A stretch of DNA of 64,000 nt from Stenotrophomonas maltophilia (GTDB lineage: Bacteria > Pseudomonadota > Gammaproteobacteria > Xanthomonadales > Xanthomonadaceae). Below the pieces are notes generated by a model. The model made no database searches and was not told where the DNA came from. It saw nothing but the letters and a program-made list of their open reading frames with translations. The translations under genes were made by a program, and so were the position numbers. Positions within the stretch are counted from its first letter, which is position 1, and every line of letters begins with the position of its first letter. Shown in pieces: positions 29,298 through 39,641 of the stretch. The DNA lies in assembly GCF_004920835.1 (NCBI RefSeq), contig NZ_QFHO01000003.1, positions 1-64,000 of the forward strand, given 5' to 3'.

Positions 29298-30733
29298 AGG
29301 GTCTCCTGCAGGTGCTGGCCCCAGTCGCGCAGCGATTGCAGCAGGGCCTGGTGTCGCGCGTCGTCGGGCGCTTCGGCAGCCAGTGCGTCGAGCTGCTGCT
29401 GGTACTGGGGCAGGTTGAGTTCGCCCAGGCCGCCATCCCCGAGCAGGCGCTGGCGGCGGTAATCCTGCCAGCGCTGGCGTTCACCCGGTGCGAGGCTGTC
29501 GGGATGGTTGCGCGCACGGTAGCGGAACAGCAGCTCCGGCAGTCGCGGGTCGCGGAAACGGCCCTCGAGCGCTGCCAGCTGCTCCGGCACGGTGGTGCGC
29601 GCCAGTGCGAGCAGTGGCTTGTCGCCGGCCCCGAGAAAGCCGTCGTACAGCGAGGCATCGACGTCGGCCACGCTGTCCACGCGCGGCTGGTTGTAGACCT
29701 GTCGTGCCTTCTCGGCCAGCTGGGGGGCGAACGCACGCAGGCGTTCGGCCCTGGCCTCGATCGCGGCCACGTCCAGGCCGAGCCGTGCGTGGTCATCGGC
29801 GCGCAGGTGGTTCCAGGCGATCAGCGCCGGCACCTTGTTCAGTTGCACTTCCTTCAGGGGAACCCGCGTCGCGCCCTCGGGTAGCTCGCTGGTGCGCATG
29901 TACAGGCGCTGTGCGATCACCTCGGCCGGGAGCTCCAGCAGGTCGTCGATGTCACCCTCCAGGTCGAACACGATCACCCGGTTGTTGATGGTGGGATGCA
30001 TCGACAGCGGCAGCACCGGTGCCGCGCATAGGCGGCTGGCCGGGTAGCGCATGGAAATGTGCAGCACCGGCTTCATCGCGGCCACGTCCAGCAGGCTGCC
30101 GACGAAGCGCTTGTCGCGCAGCTTCAGGGCGTAGTCCCACAGGCGCGGCTGCGACTGCTTGAACAGGCGGGCCATGCCGATGGTGGCGCGCACGTCTGAA
30201 AGTGCTTCGTGCGCATCGCCTTCGCGCACGTTGTTGGCCTCGGCCAGGTGCTCGAGCTTGAACGAGGTGGCGCCATCCTCGCGCAGCGGCCATTGGATGC
30301 CATCCGGGCGCATCGCGCGCATCAGCCGCAGCATGTCCAGCAGGTCCCAGCGCGAATTGCCGTTGCGCCACTCGCGTTCGTACGGGTCGTGGAAGTTGCG
30401 GAACAGCCCGTAGCGGACGAACTCATCATCGAAGCGCAGCGTGTTGTAGCCCAGTGCGCAGGTGCCCGGCCGCGACAGCTGTTCATTGATGCGGTCGAAG
30501 GCTTCGGCTTCGCTGATGCCTTCGGCCAGTGCCTGCTGCGGAGTAATGCCGGTCACCAGCGTGGCCATTGGCGAGGGCAGCAGGTCATCGGCCGGGCGCA
30601 CGAAGAAGCTGACCGGGGTATCGATCTCGTTGAGGTCGGCGTCGGTGCGGATTGCAGCGTACTGCGAGATGCGCGTACGCCGCGGGTCCTGGCCGAAGGT
30701 TTCCAGGTCGTAGAACAGGAAGCTGTCGGCCAT
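29294..30733 (-). CDS. sbcB: Exodeoxyribonuclease I
   Basis: A 479-residue DEDDh 3'-5' exonuclease that degrades single-stranded DNA in recombination and mismatch repair. The first catalytic Asp/Glu lie in FYDLETFGQDPRRTRI at the N-terminus; HEALSDVRATIGMA carries a later acidic residue with its His. The ExoI-specific SH3-like and C-terminal helical regions complete the normal length (E. coli 475). The ATG overlaps the kmo stop by one base (TGATG), an unexpected coupling of a DNA repair gene to tryptophan breakdown genes. Confidence 0.95.
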   Translation of the reverse strand: MADSFLFYDLETFGQDPRRTRISQYAAIRTDADLNEIDTPVSFFVRPADDLLPSPMATLVTGITPQQALAEGISEAEAFDRINEQLSRPGTCALGYNTLRFDDEFVRYGLFRNFHDPYEREWRNGNSRWDLLDMLRLMRAMRPDGIQWPLREDGATSFKLEHLAEANNVREGDAHEALSDVRATIGMARLFKQSQPRLWDYALKLRDKRFVGSLLDVAAMKPVLHISMRYPASRLCAAPVLPLSMHPTINNRVIVFDLEGDIDDLLELPAEVIAQRLYMRTSELPEGATRVPLKEVQLNKVPALIAWNHLRADDHARLGLDVAAIEARAERLRAFAPQLAEKARQVYNQPRVDSVADVDASLYDGFLGAGDKPLLALARTTVPEQLAALEGRFRDPRLPELLFRYRARNHPDSLAPGERQRWQDYRRQRLLGDGGLGELNLPQYQQQLDALAAEAPDDARHQALLQSLRDWGQHLQETL

Positions 30734-32100
30734 CAGTGCGCGCCCTCCAGGACCGGGAGCTGCGCATGGATCTGCGCTTCCAGTGTCGCCCAGTCGATGT
30801 TGTCCAGTGAATCGTGACCTGCGGTGGCCGCCACCAGCATCCCGCGCTGCAGTTCGGTGCGGTGCAGGGCCTCGGCGTAGGGCGTGTGCAGGAAGGTGAC
30901 CATGGTGTAGTGCGGCACGAAGCGGGTCGGCCAGCGGCGCTGCAGCTCCTGTTCCAGTTCGCGCTGCAGCAGGAATGCAGGGTCGGCCACGCGGTCGCGC
31001 ATCTCCAGGTAGTTCTCCAGCGCCATCTGCTGGATGGCACGTGCATTCGGCTTGCGTTCGGCTTCGAACGCGGCGAACGCAGCTTCCAGATCATCGGCCT
31101 CCATCAGGTGACGGGCCAGCGCAACACAGTCCTCGAACGCGCAGTTCATGCCCTGGCCGTGGAACGGCACCATCGCATGTGCGGCGTCGCCGATCAGTAC
31201 GGCACGGCCCTGCTGATGCCAGCGCTCCAGCGTGAGCGTGCCAAGCAGGCCCGGCGGGTGCTGCTCCCAGTCCGCGCGCAGGTTCGTGATCAACGGCAGG
31301 GTGTCGGCGAACTCGCGCGCGAACAGCGCCTCGGCCTGTGCGCCGGTGTTGACCGTGGCAAAGCTGGGGTCGCCCTGGTTGGGCAGGAACAGGGTGACGG
31401 TGAAGGTGCCTTCGTGGTTGGGCAGGGCGATGCACATGTAGTGGCCGCGCGGCCAGATGTGTAGTGCGTTGCGCTCGATGCGGAAGCTGCCATCGGCGGC
31501 CGGCGGAATCTCCAGCTCCTTGTAGGAGTGGTCGAGGAAGGCAATGTCCTCGCCCAGCGGCGCACGGCGGTTCATCGCCGCGCGCAGCGCCGAGCCGGCA
31601 CCGTCGGCGCCGATCAGGGTGTCGAAGCGGATGTCGTGCGGGCTGTCGTCGCGGTCATCGATGAAACGCGCGTAGCCGGCATCAAAATCGACGGTGTGCA
31701 GGCGGCGATGGAAGTGCACGGTGGCGCCGGCCTGTTCGGCCAGTTCCAGCAGCGTGGTGTTCAGGTCGCTGCGGTGGATCGACCAGATCACTTCGGTGTC
31801 GTCGCGGCCGTAGCGCTGCAGCTGCGGTTCGCCCTCGCGCGGGTGCACCATGCGTCCGCGCATCATCACCGCGCGCGCCATCACCTCGTCTTCCACGCCC
31901 GCCTGACGCAGTGCGTTGCGCCCACGCTCGGCCAACGCCAGGTTGATCGAGCGGCCACTCTCGTAGTCGGCCACGCGTGGATCGCCGCGGCGTTCGTACA
32001 GGGTGATGCGCCAGCCCTGGCGTGACAGCAGGATGGCCAGCAGGGACCCGGCGAGGCCGGCACCGATAATGCTCAACGAGCGGGAGGCGTGTGCGATCAA
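30733..32100 (-). CDS. kmo: Kynurenine 3-monooxygenase
   Basis: A 455-residue FAD hydroxylase that converts kynurenine to 3-hydroxykynurenine with NADPH and O2. The FAD-binding GXGXXG is IIGAGLAGSLLAILL at the N-terminus; the KMO-type ESGRSINLALAERG and the second FAD motif LIGDAAHAMVPFHGQGMNCAFED are clear. The C-terminal helix region matches KMO rather than other aromatic hydroxylases. The longest start is a TTG at 32100, and no better ATG precedes the FAD motif. kynU lies 31 bases upstream, so the two share an operon and act in consecutive steps towards quinolinate and NAD. Confidence 0.93.
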   Translation of the reverse strand: MIAHASRSLSIIGAGLAGSLLAILLSRQGWRITLYERRGDPRVADYESGRSINLALAERGRNALRQAGVEDEVMARAVMMRGRMVHPREGEPQLQRYGRDDTEVIWSIHRSDLNTTLLELAEQAGATVHFHRRLHTVDFDAGYARFIDDRDDSPHDIRFDTLIGADGAGSALRAAMNRRAPLGEDIAFLDHSYKELEIPPAADGSFRIERNALHIWPRGHYMCIALPNHEGTFTVTLFLPNQGDPSFATVNTGAQAEALFAREFADTLPLITNLRADWEQHPPGLLGTLTLERWHQQGRAVLIGDAAHAMVPFHGQGMNCAFEDCVALARHLMEADDLEAAFAAFEAERKPNARAIQQMALENYLEMRDRVADPAFLLQRELEQELQRRWPTRFVPHYTMVTFLHTPYAEALHRTELQRGMLVAATAGHDSLDNIDWATLEAQIHAQLPVLEGAH

Positions 32101-32131
32101 CGAACTGTCCAGCAGTAGGGGAGGGGCCGGC

Positions 32132-33406
32132 TTAGAGGCCGGCCCAGGCTTCCACTTCCTCGACGAAGTGGTGCACGTCCAGGTAGCGGTTGTAGAGCGG
32201 GGTGGGCGAAATGCGGATCACGTCGGGCTCACGCCAGTCGCCGAGCACGCCGATGCCGCGCAGGTGTTCGAACAGTGCGCGGCCACGTTCGCGGCCACCG
32301 ATCACACGCAGCGACAGCTGGCAGCCGCGGCGTTGCGGGTCGGCCGGGGTGATGATGTCCAGCACCTGAGGCAGGCGCGCGCGCACCAGCGCTTCGAGCA
32401 TGCCGGTCAGCGCCAGCGACTTGCTGCGCAGCGATTCCATGCCGGCACGCTCGAACAGCTCCAACGAGGCACGAAGCGGCGCCAGGCCGAGGATCGGCGG
32501 ATTGCTCAGCTGCCAGCCTTCGGCACCGATGGCCGGGGTGAACTGCGGTGCCATCTGGAAGCGGGTGGACTCTTCATGGCCCCACCAGCCGGCAAAGCGC
32601 GGCAGGCTGGTGTCGCGATGGTGGCGCTCGTGCACGAAGGCGCCGGCCACCGCGCCCGGGCCGCTGTTGAGGTACTTGTAGTGGCACCACACGGCAAAGT
32701 CCGGCGCCACGTCGTGCAGGCGCAGCGGCAGGTTGCCGACCGAGTGCGCCAGGTCGAAGCCGATGCGCGCGCCCTGCAGGCGCGCGGCACGGGTGATCGC
32801 ATCGAGGTCGAAGGCCTGACCGGTGCGGTATTGCACGCCCGGCCACAGCACCAGCGCCAGGCGCGGGCCGTGTTCGGCGATGGCACGTTCGATCGCTGCC
32901 AGTGAGATCGTGCCGTTGGCCTCGTCCGGCTGTACTTCCACCAGGCACTCGGCGGGGTCGAAGCCATGGAAGCGGATCTGCGCCTCCACCGCATGGCGGT
33001 CGGTCGGGAATGCACCCGCCTCCATCAGGATCACCGGGCGCTCGGCCGTGGGTCGGCAGAAACTGACCATCATCAGGTGCAGGTTCACGCTCAGCGTGTT
33101 CATCGCCACCACTTCGCTGGGCAGCGCACCGACCACGCGGGCCAGCTGCGCGCTCACCAGGCGGTGGTAGGACAGCCACTGCGTCGGGCCGGTGAAGTGG
33201 CCTTCCACCGCCAGCTCGCCCCACTGCTTCATCACTTCCTGTACGGCCGCCTGTGCGCCGCGCGGCTGCAGGCCCAGCGAGTTGCCTACGAAGTAGGTCT
33301 GCTCACCGCCACCATGGCGCGGAATCAGGAATTCACTGCGCAGCGGGCGCAGCGGATCGGCGGCGTCCAGGGCGATGGCGTGGGTGCGGCTGAGCAGGTC
33401 GGACAT
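32132..33406 (-). CDS. kynU: Kynureninase
   Basis: A 424-residue PLP enzyme that cleaves 3-hydroxykynurenine to 3-hydroxyanthranilate and alanine. The PLP Lys is in WCHYKYLNSGPGAVAGAFVH; YFVGNSLGLQPRGAQAAV and RIGFDLAHSVGNLPL are typical of the family. The ATG at 33406 (MSDLLSRTHAIALD) is preferred; the frame stays open further up through a palindrome pair. It sits between the dioxygenase (upstream) and kmo (downstream), completing the three steps from kynurenine to quinolinate precursor. Confidence 0.95.
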   Translation of the reverse strand: MSDLLSRTHAIALDAADPLRPLRSEFLIPRHGGGEQTYFVGNSLGLQPRGAQAAVQEVMKQWGELAVEGHFTGPTQWLSYHRLVSAQLARVVGALPSEVVAMNTLSVNLHLMMVSFCRPTAERPVILMEAGAFPTDRHAVEAQIRFHGFDPAECLVEVQPDEANGTISLAAIERAIAEHGPRLALVLWPGVQYRTGQAFDLDAITRAARLQGARIGFDLAHSVGNLPLRLHDVAPDFAVWCHYKYLNSGPGAVAGAFVHERHHRDTSLPRFAGWWGHEESTRFQMAPQFTPAIGAEGWQLSNPPILGLAPLRASLELFERAGMESLRSKSLALTGMLEALVRARLPQVLDIITPADPQRRGCQLSLRVIGGRERGRALFEHLRGIGVLGDWREPDVIRISPTPLYNRYLDVHHFVEEVEAWAGL

Positions 33407-33497
33407 GGTCGGGCAACAGGCTGCAACGGGACCGCCAGTGTAGCGCCTGGGGCATGGCCCGGTAGCGGCCAGCCCAACACCAGCACCGCATGATCCG

Positions 33498-33557
33498 GTA
33501 GCCGCCAACCCTGGTTGGCGCACGTACAAGCAAGCGCCCACCAAGGTGGGCAACTAC
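33498..33557. repeat. Paired inverted GTAG palindromes (SMAG type)
   Basis: GTAG (33498-33501) with CGCCAACC-CT-GGTTGGCG, and a facing GCCCACC-AA-GGTGGGC that ends CTAC (33554-33557). The pair separates the dioxygenase gene from kynU inside the kynurenine cluster and so may set apart their expression. Confidence 0.75.
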
Positions 33558-33568
33558 CGTTCGATGGC

Positions 33569-34099
33569 TCAGCCTGCCGCCGGCGCCGGCAGCGGGTCCA
33601 CGTGCCCGCACGCACTGCAGGTGCGCAGCTCCAGGCTGGCGTGGTAACGCGCGAACACCTTGGGCAGGTCGGTTTCGATGTTCTGCAGCGGAAAGTACTC
33701 TTCGTGCAGCTTGTGGTTGCAGCGTTCGCAATGCCAGATCACGCCGTCCATCTCATGCGGAAGGCGTTTGCGCTCGACCACCAGGCCGATACCACCGGGC
33801 GGGCGCCGCGGCGAGTGCGGAACCTTCGCCGGCAGCAGGAAGATCTCGCCGGCACGGATCGGAATGTCGCGCACCGCGCCGTCTTCCTGCACCTTCAGCA
33901 CCATCTCGCCTTCGAGCTGGTAGAACCACTCCGGGCCTTCGTCGTAGTGGAAGTCGGTACGCGAGTTCGGCCCGCCGACCACCATCACGATGAAGTCGCC
34001 GTTGTCGATCATCTTGTTGCCCACTGGCGGCTTCAGCAGGTGGCGGTGTTCTTCGATCCAGGCGTGCAGGTTGATCGGCGAAGCGAGCATGGTGGTCAT
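33569..34099 (-). CDS. nbaC: 3-hydroxyanthranilate 3,4-dioxygenase
   Basis: A 176-residue cupin that opens the ring of 3-hydroxyanthranilate to give the precursor of quinolinate. The catalytic iron ligands are H51, E57 and H95 ([11 protein letters not shown] and LPAKVPHSP). The bacterial rubredoxin-like second metal site is present: C124, C127 (CERC) and C161, C164 (CSAC). Start at 34099 (MTTMLASP) or at the ATG three codons later. It lies 10 bases after the carbonic anhydrase gene. This enzyme makes the cluster a route to NAD from tryptophan, rather than anthranilate breakdown. Confidence 0.94.
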   Translation of the reverse strand: MTTMLASPINLHAWIEEHRHLLKPPVGNKMIDNGDFIVMVVGGPNSRTDFHYDEGPEWFYQLEGEMVLKVQEDGAVRDIPIRAGEIFLLPAKVPHSPRRPPGGIGLVVERKRLPHEMDGVIWHCERCNHKLHEEYFPLQNIETDLPKVFARYHASLELRTCSACGHVDPLPAPAAG

Positions 34100-34109
34100 C
34101 CGTAAGGGA

Positions 34110-34772
34110 TCAGTCGCGCTTGCCCTTGCGCGGGACGTAGGACAGGGCCTTTTCGTAGGCCGGCTGCAGTTCTTCCTGCGAACCGACGTCGATGCCCATC
34201 TCGCGCACGCGCCCGTCCTTCAGGCTGTAGACCCAGCCGTGCACCATCAGCTTCTGGCCGCGGGCCCAGGCGTCCTGCACGATGGTCGAGCGGCACAGGT
34301 TGGCCACCTGCTCGATCACGTTCAGTTCGCACAGGCGGGCGTGCTTGAGCTCGTCGGTCTCGATCGCATCGAGGATGCCGGTGTGCTTCTGCATCACGTC
34401 ACCGACGTGGCGCAGCCAGTTGTCGGCCAGGCCGACACGGGTATTGTGCAGGCAGGCGTGCACGCCGCCGCAGCCGTAGTGGCCGACGATCAGGATGTGC
34501 TTCACCTTCAGCTGGTCCACTGCGTACTGCACCACGCTCAGGCAGTTCAGGTCGGTGTGCGCGACCACGTTGGCGACATTGCGGTGCACGAACACCTCGC
34601 CCGGTGCCATGCCGATGATCTGGTTGGCCGGCACGCGCGAGTCGGAACAGCCGATCCACAGGTATTCCGGATGCTGCTGCTTGGCCAGCTGGTGGAAGAA
34701 CTCCGGATCTTCCTTCTCGATCCGGTCCGCCCAGTCGCGGTTGTTCTGCAGCAGCTTGTGGATGTCTTTCAT
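34110..34772 (-). CDS. can: Beta-carbonic anhydrase
   Basis: A 220-residue zinc enzyme interconverting CO2 and bicarbonate in the cytoplasm. Zinc ligands and catalytic pair occur at the same positions as in E. coli Can: C42, D44 and R46 (GCSDSRVP), H98 and C101 (GHYGCGGV). Length is normal. The downstream dioxygenase starts ten bases after its stop, so they may be co-transcribed; no functional link is obvious. Confidence 0.95.
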   Translation of the reverse strand: MKDIHKLLQNNRDWADRIEKEDPEFFHQLAKQQHPEYLWIGCSDSRVPANQIIGMAPGEVFVHRNVANVVAHTDLNCLSVVQYAVDQLKVKHILIVGHYGCGGVHACLHNTRVGLADNWLRHVGDVMQKHTGILDAIETDELKHARLCELNVIEQVANLCRSTIVQDAWARGQKLMVHGWVYSLKDGRVREMGIDVGSQEELQPAYEKALSYVPRKGKRD

Positions 34773-34844
34773 GTTCGGGTCCCTGGCGTCGGGTGGGGGC
34801 GCGCCGCAGCCATCCGGCTGCGTCGTCGCGGAAATCTGCGGCGT

Positions 34845-35483
34845 TCAGTCGTTGCGGGCGGCCTGTTCGTGGTGCCAGCGCATCCACTGCGCCAACTCGG
34901 TGGAAGAGGGGGTGCCCAGCTGTTCCAGTTCGGCGATCACTGCGCGCTGGTTGGCATCGGGATGGTTCTGGCTCAGCTTGAGCTTCAGCTGCACGTGTTC
35001 GACCTGGAAGCAGAAGCCGACGATGGCGCGCAGTTCCGGGCCGTGTTCGGCGCGCGTGGCATTGAACTGCCAGGCCTGGCCGACGCTGGCTTCGAAGCGG
35101 TCACTGATCGCACCGACCAGGTCGGCCAGCGCATCGGTGTCGTCGAAGGTGTGCAGCTGGCCGCGCAGCTCGGCAGCAGCGTAGTTCCAGGTAGGTACCC
35201 GAGCGGCGGGCTCCTTGTCCGGATACCAGCTGGCCGAGACATAGCCATGCGGGCCGTCGATCAGGACCTTGGCCGCGCCGGCATGGCGCGACTGCGGATT
35301 GGCGCGGGCCCAGTGACCGCGCAGCTCGATGCGCTCGCCGTCACGCCGGTACAGCACCGGTATCCGGGTCAGCTCCGGCAGGCCATCGCTGCCGGGGGTG
35401 AGCACGGTGACGAATGGATCTCGCGCCAGCAGGCGGTCCAGCCAGAGCAGGTCAGTCTCGGCGAATGCGCGTGGGGTGAACAT
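34845..35483 (-). CDS. PaiB-family FMN-binding protein
   Basis: A 212-residue protein of the PaiB/FMN-binding split-barrel family (MFTPRAFAETDLLWLDRLL, SRHAGAAKVLIDGPHGYVSASWY, PTWNYAAAELRGQ). In Bacillus, PaiB is linked to control of sporulation and protease genes; Gram-negative members are described as transcriptional regulators or flavin enzymes without a clear role. The C-terminal part (GFCFQVEHVQLKLKLSQN) matches the family. Carbonic anhydrase follows 72 bases downstream. Confidence 0.87.
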   Translation of the reverse strand: MFTPRAFAETDLLWLDRLLARDPFVTVLTPGSDGLPELTRIPVLYRRDGERIELRGHWARANPQSRHAGAAKVLIDGPHGYVSASWYPDKEPAARVPTWNYAAAELRGQLHTFDDTDALADLVGAISDRFEASVGQAWQFNATRAEHGPELRAIVGFCFQVEHVQLKLKLSQNHPDANQRAVIAELEQLGTPSSTELAQWMRWHHEQAARND

Positions 35484-35490
35484 GCAAGGG

Positions 35491-35805
35491 TCAGGCGCGC
35501 CCGCCCAGCGACTGGATCATGCGGCCGCGCAGGCCTTCATCGCTGTCGGCCTGCGGTGGCTGCACTTCGTGCAGGCTGAAACCGCGCAGCAGCGCGTCCT
35601 CCTCATCCAGGCCGTCAAATTCGACGAACTCGGCGTCGAACAGCTGCGAACGGGCGGTGTCTTCGCTGTCATAGCTCAGCGTGTTGCCGTCGCTGTCGAG
35701 AACCTCGGCAGTGCCGGCCGGGCGAACGCGCAGGCGCGCCCAGATCAGGGTGTTGCCGAGGCTGGCCAGCCACCAGCTGTCGCGCGAAGCGGAGATGTCA
35801 TTCAT
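35491..35805 (-). CDS. Conserved hypothetical protein, acidic
   Basis: A 104-residue acidic protein with no membrane segment and no motif that I recognise. It contains a short beta-rich N-terminal half (NTLIWARLRVRPAGTAEVLD) and a strongly acidic middle (EFVEFDGLDEEDALL). The PaiB-like gene starts seven bases after its stop and the next upstream gene ends seven bases before its ATG, so all three are probably one unit. Confidence 0.7.
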   Translation of the reverse strand: MNDISASRDSWWLASLGNTLIWARLRVRPAGTAEVLDSDGNTLSYDSEDTARSQLFDAEFVEFDGLDEEDALLRGFSLHEVQPPQADSDEGLRGRMIQSLGGRA

Positions 35806-35812
35806 GGATGTG

Positions 35813-36112
35813 TTACCAGAGCGAGGCCAGCCAGAGCAGGGCAGCCATGCCCAGTCCGGCCAGCAGAGTCAGCAGCGATACCCAGGCCGGCGTCGCCAGC
35901 CCGGACAGCGAGCGGTCAGGCTGCTGGCGATAGTCACGGCGCAGCAGCCAGGCCAGGGCATCGGGCTTGAGGAAGGCGCCGCTGCCGAAGCGCTCGGCCA
36001 GCGCCGGATGGCGGTCACGCACGTGCACCAGGGTCAGCGGCCAGAAGATCACGAAGGCACTGAACCCGGCCACTGCAACGCCGACGAAACAGAGGGCGAA
36101 GAACAGGGTCAT
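35813..36112 (-). CDS. Small two-helix membrane protein of unknown function
   Basis: A 99-residue protein with hydrophobic segments at about 3-26 (LFFALCFVGVAVAGFSAFVIF) and 74-98 (VSLLTLLAGLGMAALLWLASL) and a basic loop between them (DALAWLLRRDYRQQPDRSL). The family resembles universal stress protein B-like small membrane proteins in layout only; I assign no function. It is placed between asnS and the acidic hypothetical on the same strand. Confidence 0.7.
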   Translation of the reverse strand: MTLFFALCFVGVAVAGFSAFVIFWPLTLVHVRDRHPALAERFGSGAFLKPDALAWLLRRDYRQQPDRSLSGLATPAWVSLLTLLAGLGMAALLWLASLW

Positions 36113-36144
36113 GGGAGAGCAGTACCTCCGTGGTCGAGTAGGGC

Positions 36145-37539
<1,395 letters not shown>

Positions 37540-37581
37540 GACTTGAATCCTCTGCTGATCGACTCGATCTGTGAACACGGG

Positions 37582-37642
37582 AGTTTACCGGTTGCAGCGT
37601 TCTGCTTGCGAGGCATTTTTCGTGGCAACGGCTCCTTATAAT
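37582..37642. promoter_or_regulatory. Divergent -10 boxes of asnS and the Fe-S carrier gene
   Basis: TAAACT on the minus strand (37587-37582) is placed 43 bases before the asnS ATG, and TATAAT on the plus strand (37637-37642) lies 25 bases before the ATG of the Fe-S carrier. The two promoters are back to back in a 128-base gap. -35 elements are not convincing. Confidence 0.45.
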
Positions 37643-37667
37643 GTCCCCGTACCTCTGGAGTAGCCCC

Positions 37668-38006
37668 ATGGCCGTCAGCCTGACCCCCATTGCCTTCGAG
37701 CGCGTGCAGCGCTTTGTCGCCCAGACCCCCGGCGCGCTGGGCCTGCGTTTCGGCGTGACCAAGACCGGCTGCTCGGGCTGGGGTCACATCACCGACCTGG
37801 CCCGCGACGAGCGCGAGGGCGATACCGTGTTCGACCAGGACGGCGTGAAGATCTACGTCGATGCCAAGAGCCTGGCGCTGGTGGACGGCACCGTGATCGA
37901 CTTCGGCAAGCACGGCCTGAGCGAAACGTTCACGTTCAGCAACCCCAACGCCACCGCCGAGTGTGGCTGCGGCGAAAGCTTCACCACCGACGCCGACAAG
38001 GCCTGA
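37668..38006 (+). CDS. A-type iron-sulfur carrier protein
   Basis: A 112-residue IscA/SufA/ErpA-like protein that carries Fe-S clusters to target enzymes. The three conserved Cys residues are C35 (TKTGCSGWG), C99 and C101 (ECGCGESF). GGAG eight bases before the ATG at 37668 supports the start. It is not next to isc or suf genes, as is common for one of the A-type carriers. IscA and SufA type cannot be told apart here. Confidence 0.9.
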   Translation: MAVSLTPIAFERVQRFVAQTPGALGLRFGVTKTGCSGWGHITDLARDEREGDTVFDQDGVKIYVDAKSLALVDGTVIDFGKHGLSETFTFSNPNATAECGCGESFTTDADKA

Positions 38007-38046
38007 CGGCCGGTTCTGGCGTCCGCCGCTAGCGGAACCTGCTCTG

Positions 38047-38071
38047 GTAGATGCCGACCTTGGTCGGCAGG
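38047..38071 (+). repeat. Single GTAG palindrome (SMAG type)
   Basis: GTAG (38047-38050) and stem ATGCCGACC-TT-GGTCGGCA(G). It lies just upstream of the CbrC-like gene, 15 bases from its ATG, so it would be in the leader. Confidence 0.65.
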
Positions 38072-38085
38072 GAAGGGATCCACGG

Positions 38086-38628
38086 ATGGAACGACCGCTT
38101 TTCATTTATCACCCCAACGCCTACGCCCTCTCCTTCGAAGAGGTCGACGGGGTCTGTGACTGCTGCGGTCAGGCGCGGACACTTCAGTACCGGGGGCCTT
38201 TCTACACGTGCCTGCGACCGGAGTATCTGTGCCCATGGTGTATTGCCGATGGCAGGGCGGCGGCCAGTTACGAGGGTGAATTCACCGGCTGGAGCGATAT
38301 TGAAGGGGTATCCCCTGATCCAGCCGACCCGCCGCCAGCCATCGCCCGTGAGCTGCTGCTGGAGATCTGCGAGCGCACCCCGGGCTACTCGTCCTGGCAG
38401 CAATCGGTCTGGCTGAGCCATTGTGAACGGCCCTGCGCCTTCCTCGGCTTTGCCGGCAGCGAGGACCTCCTGCCCATCCTCGACCAGGTCCGGCCGGACG
38501 TGGCCGAAGTCAACCCGCGCGACGCCGACTGGGTGCTGGCGCACCTGAGCCGGGACGGGATGATGGTCGGCTGCCTGTTCCAGTGCCTGGAATGCGGCCA
38601 GCATCGCCTTCACGTCGACCTGGGGTGA
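38086..38628 (+). CDS. CbrC-family (UPF0167) protein
   Basis: A 180-residue Cys-rich protein of the CbrC/UPF0167 family. Three CxxC-like pairs (CDCCGQ, CPWC, CLEC) suggest zinc binding: FYTCLRPEYLCPWCIADG and GCLFQCLECGQHRLHVD are the conserved blocks. In E. coli cbrC is a CreB-regulated gene linked to colicin E2 tolerance; the biochemical function is unknown. GGGAAGGG before the ATG at 38086 decides the start; the frame is open upstream through the palindrome. Confidence 0.85.
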   Translation: MERPLFIYHPNAYALSFEEVDGVCDCCGQARTLQYRGPFYTCLRPEYLCPWCIADGRAAASYEGEFTGWSDIEGVSPDPADPPPAIARELLLEICERTPGYSSWQQSVWLSHCERPCAFLGFAGSEDLLPILDQVRPDVAEVNPRDADWVLAHLSRDGMMVGCLFQCLECGQHRLHVDLG

Positions 38629-38662
38629 ATCCAGGCGGATTCGTGGACTGTGCTGGGCTCCG

Positions 38663-38684
38663 GTAGCGGCCAACCTTGGTTGGC
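38663..38684 (+). repeat. Single GTAG palindrome (SMAG type)
   Basis: GTAG (38663-38666) followed by GCCAACC-TT-GGTTGGC, 35 bases after the CbrC-like stop and 44 bases before the rpsF promoter. Confidence 0.65.
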
Positions 38685-38727
38685 ATGAAGGCTGCCCCCC
38701 GGTTCAGGTTGCCCTGTGACCCGCCGG

Positions 38728-38756
38728 TTGCCCGGCCACCCCATCTGCGCCATAAT
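38728..38756 (+). promoter_or_regulatory. Promoter of the rpsF operon
   Basis: TTGCCC (38728-38733) and CATAAT (38751-38756) are separated by 17 bases, the best -35/-10 pair in the window. The leader to the rpsF ATG is about 95 bases. It contains CCCCACCGCG and CGGCGGGG, which could pair into a hairpin and might be the site of S6:S18 feedback known for this operon in other bacteria; this last point is inference. Confidence 0.6.
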
Positions 38757-38857
38757 GCGCGGCTTCCTGCCTCCCTGGCGGGAATCCTTGCCCCACCGCG
38801 GTATCAACGGCGGGGGGCTGTCCGGCCGCAAGGCCACATCCGAAAGGTAGAAAAAAC

Positions 38858-39295
38858 ATGAGTCGTCATTACGAAATCGTGTTCATGGTCCATCCGGACC
38901 AGAGCGAGCAGGTCCCGGCCATGATCGAGCGCTACAAGTCGCTGGTCGAGAACGGCAACGGCACCGTCCACCGTCTGGAAGACTGGGGCCGCCGCCAGCT
39001 GGCTTACCCGATCCAGAACCTGGTGAAGGCGCACTACGTGCTGCTGAACATCGAAGCCGACCAGGCCGTGCTGAACGAGCTGACCGAAAGCTTCCGCTTC
39101 AACGACGCCGTGCTGCGCAACCTGGTCATCAAGCGTGACGAGGCTGACACCGAGCAGTCGCTGATCATGAAGAGCAAGGACGAGAAGGGCGACAAGCCCG
39201 AGCGTGGTGAGCGTCGTCGTCGTGATGACGAAGAAGGCGAAACCACCCCCGCCGCTGACAACGATGCCGGCGACGACGCCGCTTCGGCCGCCTAA
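38858..39295 (+). CDS. rpsF: 30S ribosomal protein S6
   Basis: A 145-residue protein. S6 binds with S18 to 16S rRNA in the platform of the 30S subunit. The N-terminal fold ([40 protein letters not shown]) is standard; the C-terminus after about residue 100 is a long charged extension ([15 protein letters not shown] and more), longer than in Bacillus S6 and similar to the tail that RimK modifies in E. coli. AAAGG precedes the ATG. It is the first gene of rpsF-rpsR-rplI. Confidence 0.97.
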   Translation: MSRHYEIVFMVHPDQSEQVPAMIERYKSLVENGNGTVHRLEDWGRRQLAYPIQNLVKAHYVLLNIEADQAVLNELTESFRFNDAVLRNLVIKRDEADTEQSLIMKSKDEKGDKPERGERRRRDDEEGETTPAADNDAGDDAASAA

Positions 39296-39306
39296 GGAGC
39301 ACTGAC

Positions 39307-39537
39307 ATGTCCAAGTTCTTCCGTCGCCGCAAGTTCTGCAAGTTCACCGCTGAAGGTGTCAAGGAGATCGATTACAAGGATCTCAACACCCTGCGCCAGT
39401 ACCTGACCGAGAACGGCAAGATCGTGCCGAGCCGCGTCACCGGTACCAAGTCGAAGTACCAGCGTCAGCTGGCGACCGCCGTCAAGCGCGCTCGCTTCCT
39501 GGCCCTGATCCCGTACACCGACAACCACGACGTCTGA
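39307..39537 (+). CDS. rpsR: 30S ribosomal protein S18
   Basis: A 76-residue basic ribosomal protein and partner of S6 in the 30S platform. The sequence ([20 protein letters not shown]) is typical. It follows rpsF by 11 bases with an AAGGAG site. No priB or ssb-like gene lies between rpsF and rpsR, unlike enterobacteria. Confidence 0.97.
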   Translation: MSKFFRRRKFCKFTAEGVKEIDYKDLNTLRQYLTENGKIVPSRVTGTKSKYQRQLATAVKRARFLALIPYTDNHDV

Positions 39538-39641
39538 TGCCGGCGGGGCGGCCCGGTGCCGCCCCCGCTGTGCCAGCTATTCGGACAGCCCTAGTTGCGG
39601 GGCCCAGCCTCGCTAACGAATAACTTATCTGGAGCAATACC

